Of a stretch of 64,000 bases of DNA, positions 45,263 through 55,703 are shown piece after piece. The notes beneath the pieces were generated by a model, which saw only the letters and a list, made by a program, of their open reading frames with translations, was not told the DNA's origin and searched no databases. The position numbers were made by a program, and so were the translations under genes. The stretch's first letter is position 1. Every line of letters starts with the position of its first letter. This DNA is from Phlebotomus papatasi (taxonomy: Eukaryota; Arthropoda; Insecta; Diptera; Psychodidae), in NCBI RefSeq assembly GCF_024763615.1, contig NC_077222.1:3286001-3350000 (forward strand), in the 5' to 3' direction.

Positions 45263-45740
45263 GCAGCATATGCTGCAAGCCAATTTCACAATTTTTAAAC
45301 AAAAATATCTAAGCTCAGGAATTAATTGAGGCCCTACAAAAAATATCTTACATTTGGACATCCTTATAGTTTGTAATCATCCACAAGAATCGGATTTTTA
45401 TCAGTTCTGAATAATTAAAAAACATTGTTTTTGATAGAAGATGCATATGCTTCCTTGGGTACTACAGTCCCAAGAGACGAAAGAGTTAAAGGGTTAATTC
45501 CTGCTTGCAGCATATGCTGCAAGACAATTTTACCATTTTTTAATCAAAAATATCTAAGCTCAGGAATTAATTGAGGCCCTACAAAAAATATCTTACATTT
45601 GGACATCCTTATAGTTTGTAATCATCCACAAGAATGATTTTTATCAGTTCTGAACAATTAAAAAAAAAACTTTGTTTTTCACAGAACATTCATATTCTGC
45701 TTTGGATACTCAGAGTCCCAAAAGGGACGAAAGAGTTAAA
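45262..45740 (-). repeat. Two-unit CTTTCGTCTC / GCAGCATATGCTGC repeat, inverted copy
   Basis: Reverse complement of 37605-38100, including palindromes at about 45265 and 45508 and the linking AAAGAGTTAAAGGGTTAATTCC. It ends GGGACGAAAGAGTTAA. Confidence 0.85.
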
Positions 45741-45766
45741 TGCTGAATTCACTTTTAGATTAAATT

Positions 45767-46640
45767 AGAAAAATACTTACTGCGATCCTTCATTTGTCTG
45801 TACAGGCCATTAGATAAGGCAGCAGCCCAACCGGGGAGGCAAACTATAGTATGACCTCAAAGATACTGTTTACCATCTTAGCCAGAATTAATGCTGAGGA
45901 TTGAAAATATTCATATTCATTGATTAGTAATTTTATGCACTAGGAAGCATAACCTTCATGCAAAACATACCTGATCTAATGAAATCCAAAAGACATTCGT
46001 CAAAATTTTATCTTGGAGGTTCTGTTCTACGAGACGTACATCCATGAGAAGTCTCTTCGAGTGAGAAGTCCAACAAGAAATACACCACGTTTGATGACGC
46101 TTACGTGATCAAGAGTGGAGGGTACAAATTTTCCAAAATCCTCCAAAAATTGAAGACAATCAGTCGCCTCCTTCTCACCGGAACATCCCTGCAGAATAAT
46201 TTCCACGAATTCAGACACTTCTGTGCTGAATTTTCTCCTTCCGGACGTCTTCAACGGCGACGATGATTTCGACTCCTGTGGTACTAACGCGACTAAACCA
46301 GAGTCATCGTTACTTCTTTCCTGTCTTGTTAATTTAATGGGAACATCTTCTGTGGCCTATCTGAAATTTCCTCCGTCTCTGGCTCTTTATAAAAACTCCT
46401 TCCGGAAGCTCATTTCAGTATCAAATTTGAAGCTCTCCGGACTGTATTTGCACTTGGATGAGCACTCAAAATTAACCAACAATATGTCCAGGAGCTTTCA
46501 AATAGTATATTTTCACTTAATACTCTTTTTGTTAGTTTCGCGGACGTACTTTATTGATGTATTCTGGTGATTTTTGTCCAAAAACTCTGTCCAGAAATCA
46601 TCATCAAAACACTTTTACACACATCACAGGGCACTTGATT
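45767..46640 (-). pseudogene. Broken minus-strand coding region, family not recognised
   Basis: Exon-like segments in order on the minus strand. About 46614-46375 reads FDDDFWTEFLDKN and, after two stops, KYSPESFKFDTEMSFRKEFL. About 46350-46020 (after a frame change) reads DDSGLVALVPQESKSSSPLK, then RRKFSTEVSEFVEIILQGCS and EKEATDCLQFLEDFGKFVPS. A shifted frame gives MDVRLVEQNLQDKILTNVFW before a GTATGT donor at 45970. After a CAATCCTCAG acceptor (about 45903), GHTIVCLPGWAAALSNGLYR leads to a GTAAGT donor at 45781. A short intron using GTAAGC near 46113 could repair one break, but stops remain elsewhere. Most likely a decayed gene copy; it could be a real gene misread by eye. Confidence 0.45.
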
Positions 46641-47015
46641 TCATTCGTTTTTAACTAAATCTTGCCCTGTGATAACTTTTCACTACAAATATTTTAATAA
46701 ATATCACTAATAATTCTGAAAACGGCTATTTTAAGCTGATATTTTTACAACAAAACAATTTCTTGAAATGTAAACAATGAAACATAACCTCACAATGACA
46801 TGTTTTGTGTCCGGGAGGGAAAAATTGTTCTTTATTTCTCATTTTCACTATTTCACGCACTACTCGTGAAGTTTTTAATTAAAAAACTTAAGAATAATGA
46901 ACAAATAGTTAAATTTTATCATATTTATACATTTTTTTCTGCAAACTTGTGTATTAATTTGTACCGAACAAATTACAGTGTAAAAACGGTCGTTTCGAAT
47001 TGGGAAAAAATATCA

Positions 47016-47064
47016 TTTGACGTTTGTTCAAATACGACGAATTCTTGCTCATGTTTGCTTTAAA
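47016..47064 (-). repeat. Inverted copy of the 46-bp MSKNSSYLN sequence at 35312
   Basis: The minus strand reads TTTAAAGCAAACATGAGCAA then GAATTCGTCGTATTTGAAC. The frame continues MSKNSSYLNKRQMIFFPN and diverges from the other copy after the arginine-glutamine. Confidence 0.85.
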
Positions 47065-47611
47065 TACCGCGCACACCACATGAAATTCATGTACGATCTA
47101 AAAAGCACATACAAAAGCACTGCCGCAAGAGAAAAACGAACTGCGAAGAGCTTCCAACTGTGAGTGATTCTCAATTCAAGTCCGGGAGCTTTTTTTTGTT
47201 GCTCGAACTTCACAGAAGGAGCCATGATATGTATATAACCATTGATTTTGAGTTAGATACGCATTTCAACTTCTTAAATCCTCAAGGCATCATATTCTCA
47301 TAGAATTTTGGAATTATGAAGTTTCGACTGAAATTACTGGACGGGCGGTATTTATCTTTTTGTTATGAAATTTAGTGACCAATCGGTTTGAGATATCGGC
47401 TTGAAGTCTTTGAATGACCCTTCCTTTAGAAGGAAATTGTTGGCCAACAATTGGAATGTGCGTCTTCATCAGTGAAAACTCAAATCCGGACGTATAATTT
47501 TCTGTAGTCACAGAAATCGATATCAAACTGATTACGAGTTATCAACCCAGTGGTCAATACAGACATTACAGTATGCTTGACTGAGGCATGATATGACTGC
47601 TTAACCTATTA

Positions 47612-47821
47612 GGGGAGACCGGGGTAGAATTAGCCACTAAATGAGATTTTTAATTGCGTTTGTGCAAAAAATGTTTGTATGAGGCTGATAAATATTTCAA
47701 TGAATAGGAAGGGAACTATATATTTAAAATAAAGAGTGGTTTCCTCAATATTCCTTCGTAGGCAAACTATAAGATACCACTATCTAATACTATACGTGGT
47801 TAATTCTGCCCCGGTTTCCCC
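47612..47821. mobile_element. MITE, 210 bp, TIR GGGGAGACCGGGGTAGAATT
   Basis: Left GGGGAGACCGGGGTAGAATT, right AATTCTGCCCCGGTTTCCCC; TA on both sides. Compact and recent-looking. Confidence 0.88.
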
Positions 47822-47824
47822 TAC

Positions 47825-48610
47825 TGTCTCTTATGGGAAATTTAAATAAACCTTACACTTGTTCGCCCTCAGAAATACATGCATTTTCACTATTTGCAAT
47901 TTTCACAGTTCTCTATAAAAACAATTAATATCTCAGGATCTAATTTATATTTCTCCTCAAACTTTTTTTCTTAGAAATCCCTATTATAAAGCTACAAAAT
48001 ATGTCTGATAAGAATTTTTTGGCAACAGGACCAATATTTTTTACAGTCTTTTGAGGAAAGGATGCATTGGTACAATTTTGTCCCTTGTTCTGAAACGCAA
48101 CTTTTTGGACTAAAATTTTATTTTACGGATTATTTACGTTAATAGGAGTGCAATATTATGGCATCCGGCTGTTACAAACACATTTTCCACTTCTGGTATT
48201 TTTCCCTTATATCCTAAATTATGGCTAATTTAATCAAAATACAGTCCCATATGCAAAATATGTATCAATCAGGGGTGGGGGTGACATTAGCTCTGAAAAT
48301 TGCGACCAGTTTCAGTATAATTTTTTCCCTGTTTTCGTACACATTTCACGAGATATCTCCAAAACTACGTAGGTAGCCAATTTGGGGTTTTCGGTTGCCT
48401 TTTCATTATTAAATCGGCTTTTATTTTGTATTTGCATTATTTGCTACTTCATTCTACAATGATATAAAACAGCTAATAAACTCAGAAGTTTTTTCGGCAC
48501 GCTAGAAACATATGGGAAACATGGGAAATGTCATGCCCCTGGTATCAATAATGGATTTTGGTTCAACAAAATGGTTAGAAAACCTTACATAGACCGTATA
48601 ACAGTGATCA
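47825..48610. other. Intron DNA, nothing recognised
   Basis: AT-rich; no paired ends or plausible exon. Confidence 0.4.
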
Positions 48611-48615
48611 AACTA

Positions 48616-48786
48616 CACTGGTAAAAATAAAAGGATAAAATTAATCAAAATTTGATCCTTTTGCAAAGGATGGATCAAATAAGCACGTTTTATTATGATA
48701 AATGTGAATTCTGAGTTTAAAATTGGGTCCATCCTTTGCAAAAGAATCAAATTTGGGTCAATGTGATCCTTTTATTCTTACCAGTG
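48616..48786. mobile_element. MITE, 171 bp, CACTGGTAAAAATAAAAGG family
   Basis: CACTGGTAAAAATAAAAGGA ... GATCCTTTTATTCTTACCAGTG, TA on both sides. Subterminal GATCCTTTTGCAAAGGATG and its partner CATCCTTTGCAAAAG. Confidence 0.88.
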
Positions 48787-48789
48787 TAC

Positions 48790-49625
48790 GTACATATCCA
48801 TGCTTTATTTAGTTATCCGGGCACCAACCAAACTTTATTATAGTATTTGGTTAAAATTTCACTTTAAGCGAGTCCTAAACTGTTAGCTAGCCTACAAAAC
48901 TAATCAAAATCGATGTCCTGAGCAACATCAATTTCAGGATCTTCATAACTAACCCATGAATTATTCGCTTGAATAGCCTATATACCCTATATAGTCAAAA
49001 ACAACAGCCAAATTATTTATAAAGGTTTTTGAAGCCGGTGGTTGGCATCTTAAAATTTGACAACGAAATTGGCCGGTAGGGCAGTAGGCCCATAGAAACC
49101 TTTAATATAGAGCGAAAATATAAATACTGACAATTTTGAATTGAACAGACGTTGAACAATCTTAAAAAAAAGTAGGTTTTGGTGGCGAATTGTAAAATTT
49201 GTTGATATTGCTTTAGTTTCCTTATCAGTTCTTGAGCCTAGAATTTTTTTGACTGAGATGATCGTGTCCTGAAACTGATAGTGCTCTGGATATCGATTTA
49301 AATATACAACACCATCAATGTCAATGTTAAATAAACAACACCAAACTAGACAGCTGACTTGTCCGTCAAAATGTCATCCATTACTTGCATACATTACAAA
49401 TACATTACGAATTAGCGTGGACTATGCCTTACAATTTGTCAGGAATGACAAAGACAGTAGTGGATTGGCCACTGGGAAGGCAAAAGATATGAAAAGATTA
49501 AGTATAATAGGTACCGAATTTTATAAATCTGGTTATAATGAGTATTTCAGAATTCTTTAAAAGGTGCTTTTGAATATTTTTCTGCGAGTCTTGTTGTTTT
49601 CCGCCGTAAATAACCGTTTCTTCTA
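48790..49625. other. Intron DNA, nothing recognised
   Basis: Small chance frames only (e.g. 49318-49560). Confidence 0.4.
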
Positions 49626-49629
49626 CATA

Positions 49630-49843
49630 AGGGAAAGTACTCTCCATTGGAACGTACATGCCTTTGAATAATACGAATTCTCTTTTATTTTTCCCAAGAA
49701 ACTACGCATAATTATCACGTAATTATCAATAATTGATGATAAGCTAACTAATATTTAAGAGAAATGTGTAAGTCTTTTAGGAAAAATAAAAGAAAATTCA
49801 CATTATTCGAAGGCATGAACGTTCGAAGGGAGAGTACTTCCCC
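49630..49843. mobile_element. MITE, 214 bp, TIR AGGGAAAGTACTCTCC
   Basis: AGGGAAAGTACTCTCCATTG ... GGAGAGTACTTCCCC with paired inner motif GGAACGTACATGCCTT / AAGGCATGAACGTTC. TA on both sides. Confidence 0.83.
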
Positions 49844-49999
49844 TACACTAATGACATTGAATTGAATCATTCCTCTTAACGATTTTTCAAATTTTAACTT
49901 TAAAAAGGCTACGGAGAACGCATTTCTTAGCCGATTGTGACAAGTTTGTACTCATTTGAAAGGTCTTCGAAAGCTGAATACATGTGAACTATATACATA

Positions 50000-50205
50000 G
50001 AGAGAGGTAGGGCCACTTTTAGCTGAGGGCCAACGTAGATTCCGACTTTTTCGCATACTATTAAAGGAAGCTGGACTTTACAATTATTTCCACAATTGTT
50101 TTGTAGAACTAAACTTACATTACGTTAAATCAAAATTTCATTTAGAAATATGCGAAAATCGTATATCAACGTAGCCCCACAGCTCAAAGTAGCCCTACCT
50201 CCTCC
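50000..50205. mobile_element. Diverged MITE, TIR GAGAGAGGTAGGGCCACTTT
   Basis: The right end AAAGTAGCCCTACCTCCTCC mirrors the left end with mismatches. TA on both sides. Inner CTGAGGGC / CCACAGCTC also pair. Confidence 0.7.
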
Positions 50206-50420
50206 TATTGATCTCGTGAATTTCTTTTCCAACAGAAATTCAATTCTTTGCATTTATAAATAATTTTGGATATGTCTTAAAACGGTAATAAAGTGAAACA
50301 AAAACTTTACAAAATTATAGATGTCACATAATCACGATGCTTAAAAAACCATTAGTTGACTACTTCTAAACAATTCACTTAATTGAAACAATTAATGCTA
50401 AATCAAATTTTAAAACTTAT

Positions 50421-50680
50421 GGCTCCGGCACACCTTTTAGATCAGGAAAATTTCATGAAGTCGAAATTCGAAACCTTTTCTTTCTCACATGTTTTGCATA
50501 TGACTATCTCATTCTTTCGCATACCAAATTTGATTGAGTTAATTGAATTTGGAGTGATGTTTAAGAGAAGAAGAAGAGTGCGAGAGAATGAGATAGACAT
50601 TATGCAAAACATGTGAAAAAGAAAGGGATCCGAAATTCGACTTCATGAAATTTTCTTGATCTAAAAGGTGTGCCCGAGCC
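50421..50680. mobile_element. Palindromic element, 260 bp
   Basis: GGCTCCGGCACACCTTTTAG then ATCAGGAAAATTTCATGAAG on the left; near-exact reverse complement on the right, pairing nearly to the centre (ATGTTTTGCATATGACTATC / GATAGACATTATGCAAAACAT). Relative at 27040-27420. Confidence 0.85.
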
Positions 50681-50689
50681 ATTAGAATC

Positions 50690-52100
50690 AAAATAACACT
50701 CTCGAGCATTCTGCAAAGTTGGGACACTTTGCAGCCCCTTTGTCTCTGTTTTTTTTTTTTTTTTTTGGCTGTCGGATCACTTTTGGGCTGGTTCATATTA
50801 TTTGGGGTATAGGGAGGAGGGTACATGAAAGAACGATTTATTGCATTTAACTTTCCACCAATAAAGTACATATCTCATTTGTGAGGTTCTCCTATTCATG
50901 GATTTTCATTTTCCTCGCACAGCAATATATGTGAATAGTGTTCGCTCCATGAAACTCCTCAAATTGACTGTGAACATATTCGCGAAAATTTTAAACAAAC
51001 ATAGACCCTCCATGCTCTTTCATCTTTGCCTCCAACCTCCAAAAATTGGAATGGAGAGAGCTTTTATGGGTGTGCTTTTATGTGTCACTAACACACAAGT
51101 ACATTGGGTAGTTATTTCGTGTGTGGAAGAACAAACTTTCAATCTAAATGCACATACAAAATTCAGTCGGAAACACCAACAGAGGAAATCTCATCTCAAG
51201 TTTCTCCTATATCATATCCACAACACCCGGACTTTCTTCTCTCTGCCCAACAATTGAGGGTTGACCAATTCAAAACATGCCCCATTCACACACTCACCTC
51301 ATACAGAGCCCCATGGACAATTAATTTTGGGAGTGGTGCCTATTTAAATTCACATGGGATGTACATTTATGTATGCCACTGAGCTGAGCATAACTTTTAG
51401 GAAGGAAGATGAGAGAATTTCTTTACCCTAGAGAAGTAGCTCCAAAGTACATTTTCCAGCAACCCAAAATATTATATACTACTATTAAATACCTCTGTAT
51501 CCACAGAACTTATTATTCTTCACAGAGTTGATCTAACTTTGCTACTTCTTATAGGTATGGGATACTTAGGAAAATGCATAACGAAAATAAAAGAATCTCT
51601 GATAAGAAATTTGCTACTGGTGCATTAACGATAAATTACCAGTACGTAATTAGTTGAAATTTGTTCAGAATTCGAAGACCTTTCAAATAATTCTAAACTT
51701 GCTGCAATCGGTTTACAAATATGTTCTCTGTCGCCTTTTTAAGCTTTTAATTTGAAAAATTGGTAATAAGAATAATTTGACGTGTTTACATGTCATACTG
51801 TTATGTATTATTTATTATGTGAAAATTCTGACTTTAAATTGTTTTCCTCAAAATTTAGAAGCTCTCCCCAACATTTTTGTTTTCCTCTGTAAATAAGCAA
51901 AAATCGTTTAATTTTGAAATAAATGGTTGCATACAATGGTAATGCAATAAAAAATCTAAAGTTAAACTGCCTTCTGTAATGAGATCACGTACGTCGATTT
52001 TGTATCAATGCGGCCGAAAAACACGTCAAATACATTGTGCAATATTTCTTAAAGTGCCTTTTTCTTATTGAAAAGACAGTATTTTAATCTCCTTGTACTA
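50690..52100. other. Mostly unique intron DNA
   Basis: An 18-T run at 50749-50766. The stretch 50900-51380 is less AT-rich with two overlapping + frames of 119 and 92 codons, but neither resembles a protein I know and no splice signals bracket them. Confidence 0.4.
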
Positions 52101-52107
52101 ATCAATG

Positions 52108-52309
52108 AGGCCATTTACACCGCCGCATTGGATTGAGATTGAATTGTCTCAAAATCGGTTTTTGGGACAATTCGGTCAAAATCTAATACGACAGTCTAAT
52201 TGACCTCAATGAAATCGTTGGGATTGCGGCCTTAGATTAAGACTTAATTATCCGAAATCCGATTGTGGAACAGTTCAATCCCAATCTAATGCGGCGGTGT
52301 AAATAGCCT
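52108..52309. mobile_element. MITE, 202 bp, with 5-bp target duplication
   Basis: Ends AGGCCATTTACACCGCCGCA then TTGGATTGAGATTGAA, mirrored by TTCAATCCCAATCTAATGCG then GCGGTGTAAATAGCCT. CAATG flanks both sides (52103-52107 and 52310-52314). A 5-bp duplication separates it from the TA-inserting families. Confidence 0.85.
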
Positions 52310-52995
52310 CAATGGCAGAGGAATTTTTAAACCTAATACCCAAGAAGCCAAATAAAGTCAGCATAACGTTAATGTTATCGTTTAGTCCTAGTAATTATTT
52401 GGGCATCCTCAGGTCATACTTCCAGGGTAGGAATAACCTCCAAGGTAACCATTAGAATAAAAAATAACATAAATTAATTTTTTTTCTAACAGTAATGGTA
52501 GTATCATTGTCTTGATAACTAGTAAACTTAATAAAAAAGGAACTTTTGAAAGAAAAATCTCCATTAAGAAATATCTCGGCGTGAATAATAATAATAATTT
52601 TATTAATTAAAAATAGTATCATGTTAATGTGATCAGTTCCGACGAAGTTATTTCATGTAAAAATAGGTGAGAATATAGTCATAGTACGTACAAAGCTTGA
52701 AAATCCCTAAAAGTTCTAAAAACATTTTCATTTTTCATTGGAATAGCACCATTATTTCCTTTTTCATTTCATACGATTGCAATAGCTATCAGCTATCACA
52801 AGTTACAGAATCTCTTTTGCTATCACTTTAGTTAAATGTACACCGATTTTGACAGGTGAACACTTCACAGAGATACAGAATTCCCCCCCCCCCCCAGGAA
52901 GCAGCAGAGAAATATGGTTATCAATATCAACCACAACATAAAAATTTTTAACATAACCTGATAGTTCTATCTTGAATTCAACTGTCATAATTCGA
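52310..52995. other. Intron DNA with a C13 run
   Basis: C13 at 52883-52895 beside AGAATT. Otherwise nothing recognised. Confidence 0.4.
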
Positions 52996-53399
52996 GTTTC
53001 CCAATGAGCACCAAATGCTACCCAATTTCAATTAAGCTGAAAACATGTTTATTTTCAGCTGAAATCTGCTAACCTTAAAACGACACTCGCGAGGCAGTGC
53101 CATTTCCATATATTTGGTTAGCACTTTTTTTTTTTGAGTACTGCTGACTGGTCAGCATATTTTTGCTAATCGACTCAGCAAAAATATACTGTGAAGTGTT
53201 CGCTCCTTAAATTGTCTCACAGATTCATTACTGCTCGTTTTCCTTTTCTCTTTAAGTGAGCTCACCTAATACCTAATACTTTGGGGTGATCCATCTTATG
53301 GTTGCTGTCTTTGGTGCGGACTTTCAACTCTCTTCTAGCTTCTTACTCTTTGCTTACTTTTTTCTATTTTAATAATTTCCCTGTTACCCTGATGACCAT

Positions 53400-53720
53400 G
53401 TCACATATAAGATTAATATTAAGATTGATACTTTCTAAACTGCGAGAATGGCAAAAAAAGATAGCAAGTGTTTTACCATGCCTCTCTCTCGCGCTTCGCT
53501 CGAAAACTGACCGAATCACAGTTGGCACGCATGGAAAATTGCTCGATTTGCCTGTAATACGATTCAGAAAGCAATTAATACGAACAGTAATATCTTACTC
53601 GTCGTATTACTCCATTAGAGTGTACTCTTTCTAACACACGTGATATTCCATTTGAATTTTGAATACTATATACCCCTCTCTCCGGCTTTTCTTAATATTA
53701 ATATTAATCTTATATAAGGA
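53400..53720. repeat. Inverted repeat with TATAAGATTAATATTAA arms
   Basis: TATAAGATTAATATTAAG (about 53406) pairs with TTAATATTAATCTTATATAA (about 53698). An outer CACATATAAG / CTCATATGTG pairing is weaker. The interior is somewhat GC-richer (GCGCTTCGCTCG). Confidence 0.55.
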
Positions 53721-54145
53721 GCTCAGAGCAAAAAAAAACGCTATTTTAATAGGGAAATGCATACGACTTAGAGTTTTTTTGCTCCGAGCGCCTCATATGT
53801 GACACCTCGGTGATGTAGTAACTCTATCTGGTGCTTTTAGCTGAAAATCTTTATTTGTCTATTTTTGTCTTTTCAATTTTTACCCATTTCTGACTAACTA
53901 TTGAGTACTTTCTGTCTTCATTATTTTAAATATTTCAATTATTATTCTTTTCCGTTGGATCTTCTGCGTAAGTCTCTCTATTTCTATTATCTCTACATTT
54001 ATTGTACCTAACTGAATTCAGTGGCAACAACACGTACTTCTATGAAGTCCGTTCTCACTTAATCCCATACCTTGTGCTTTGCTTCTTCCCCACTTTCCTT
54101 ACCATGCCAAATGAGTCCACTTAAACTAAGTCTTGTGAGCAACTA

Positions 54146-54483
54146 CAGTATAGTCTTGCTATAGTCCATATTTAGTTCCAAATTTGACACTTGGATCGCA
54201 CTATAGTCCATGTCATTTTTTAAAATAATCAACGACTTGTAGTATTGAAATTGCTCGACGACTTCCACTTTCTTTGCGATTGTAGTACTTGTCTGCGCTC
54301 TCTTCATTATCGATCACAGTTATCACAATTACTCAATAAAGTTTGCCAAAAATATTAAAATAATTGTCACAACATTGCATGTCGCACACTAAAAAAACAT
54401 AACCTCACTTAAAATCAGTGTTTTGAAATCAACGGTCGATAAATTCGATCGGTCGAGCGATGGCCTATAGCGGGACTCTACTG
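54146..54483. mobile_element. pogo-like MITE, 338 bp
   Basis: CAGTATAGTCTTGCTATAGT ... CTATAGCGGGACTCTACTG, TA on both sides. Close relative of 33766-34325 and the uninterrupted reference for it. Confidence 0.87.
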
Positions 54484-54638
54484 TAATCTGTAATTTATTG
54501 AGCTGATTTTTTTTTCAGCTTAACTCGATTGTTTGAGTTGGCTTAAACGGTCAGTGAACCAGGGTTTCTGCCATTTACTTGGAGTGGCCGGTAATGGTAA
54601 GTCGGCGGCAGACGCAGCTTCAGCACATATTTGGGAAG

Positions 54639-54657
54639 TAAATAAATAAATAAATAA
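54639..54657 (+). repeat. (AAAT)n microsatellite
   Basis: About five units of TAAA. Confidence 0.7.
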
Positions 54658-54699
54658 AAAACGCTGCCTGTTTTAGCTAACTGTGCTCGCTGGGTTGTG

Positions 54700-55465
54700 A
54701 TATTCAGATTTGAGAAACTCTACTGTTAAGATACCCACATGATCCAAGTAGGAATGTATTAACCCATTCAGTCAATGTACCAGAAATACTTGAGATAGAA
54801 TGTTCATATTTTGGGATTAGTTTCCTACAGATTAATAGATGAATTTTTTGAAAAGAAAAAAAAATTATCTATTATGGGGGCGCGGAGATTCGCCCTCAAA
54901 CACACGTCTTAACGGTCAGTGAATTTAAATTCTGTGCATTAATTCATTACAAACTCGATTGATTTAGATAGAGTAACTATCCAAGAAAACAAATTGGCAA
55001 CCAGAATTCAAATCAGGAAAGAGGAAAGACACCAATTTTAACAAATTCGACGGGATGTCAATTTTTCCGTTCGCCATTTTGAGCAAACATTTTACATGAC
55101 CTGCCGCGAAGCAAGAAAACAATAACAAAATGTATTTTCATCTCTGTCGGACTATTTTTCCCAAGTAATTGAAGAACTAAAGTTACTAAAAATCTATTCC
55201 CGACAGCAGTTCGAGTATCAGTTACCCAGGAATATTTCATCTAAAATCACTCAATTTACGTATGATTTATAATACCATGGTAAGGAATGGGTTAAATATA
55301 ATTCAAGCATCCTTAAAATTAAGTCTATGTAATTTAGCATGAATCTAGAGACTTAGCAACTCTGTTTAGAGTGCAAAGCATCTCTTTAGGTCCACGAACA
55401 CAAACACCCAGAACAATGAACAAATAGAGGAGAGCAAAACCGAAAAGCATTCCCCAAAAGTCCAT
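54700..55465. other. Intron DNA next to coding exon 1
   Basis: No repeat family or additional exon recognised. CGTTTAAGACGTG-like motifs are absent. Confidence 0.4.
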
Positions 55466-55469
55466 TTAC

Positions 55470-55689
55470 CTTGTTTGCAGTTGTTCATAATGTGTTGCTG
55501 CTGCTGCTGTTGTTGCTGCTGCTGCTGCTGTTGATTAGGCTGAACAACCTGGATTTGATGCGAAGGTTGTGGTTGATTGTGCGCAATTAATAATTTTGGC
55601 TCGGGTGGCTTGTGGTGGCCCACCGCGAGGGGTGGTGCACCCAGTGCCATTGTTGGTGCTGGCATCATGAGGGTAGACATTGCCAACAT
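55470..55689 (-). CDS. Coding exon 1: start codon and polyglutamine leader of the TIAR-like gene
   Basis: The ATG at 55689 opens 73 codons plus one base. The N-terminus reads MLAMSTLMMPAPTMALGAPP, then a His/Pro/Gln-rich stretch, 13 glutamines encoded by mixed CAG/CAA codons (about residues 53-65), and HIMNNCKQ before the donor. The donor is G|GTAAAT (intron base at 55469). A second in-frame ATG lies three codons downstream and could also serve. Just upstream is TTTCTTCTCGCAG (AG at 55704-55705), a good acceptor, so the exon probably begins at 55703 with a 14-nt UTR piece. The exon alone has no recognisable fold; its assignment rests on exact phase continuity with the RRM exon at 17296-17383. 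The open frame runs past the donor to 55366, but that part is intron. Alternative first exons are possible. Confidence 0.8.
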
Positions 55690-55703
55690 CTTCTATTCTG
55701 CCT

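Larger units (their letters stand above)
52999..54694. mobile_element. Second copy of the TCCCAGCGAGCAC MITE, split by about 1.45 kb
   Basis: The left half (52999-53198) matches 34066-34270: ACCAAATGCTA, TCAGCTGAA, GCCATTTCCATATATTTGG, TTAGCACTTTTT. The right end, TTTTAGCTAACTGTGCTCGC then TGGG, appears at 54669-54694. The DNA between includes an inverted repeat (53400-53720) and a pogo-like MITE. Right of it, GATTTGAGAAACTCTACTG is the tail of another pogo-like element that probably hosted the insertion. Confidence 0.75.

Noticed and set aside
50898..51382. Two overlapping + frames as exons
   Set aside because: No flanking splice signals in phase and no recognisable protein similarity.
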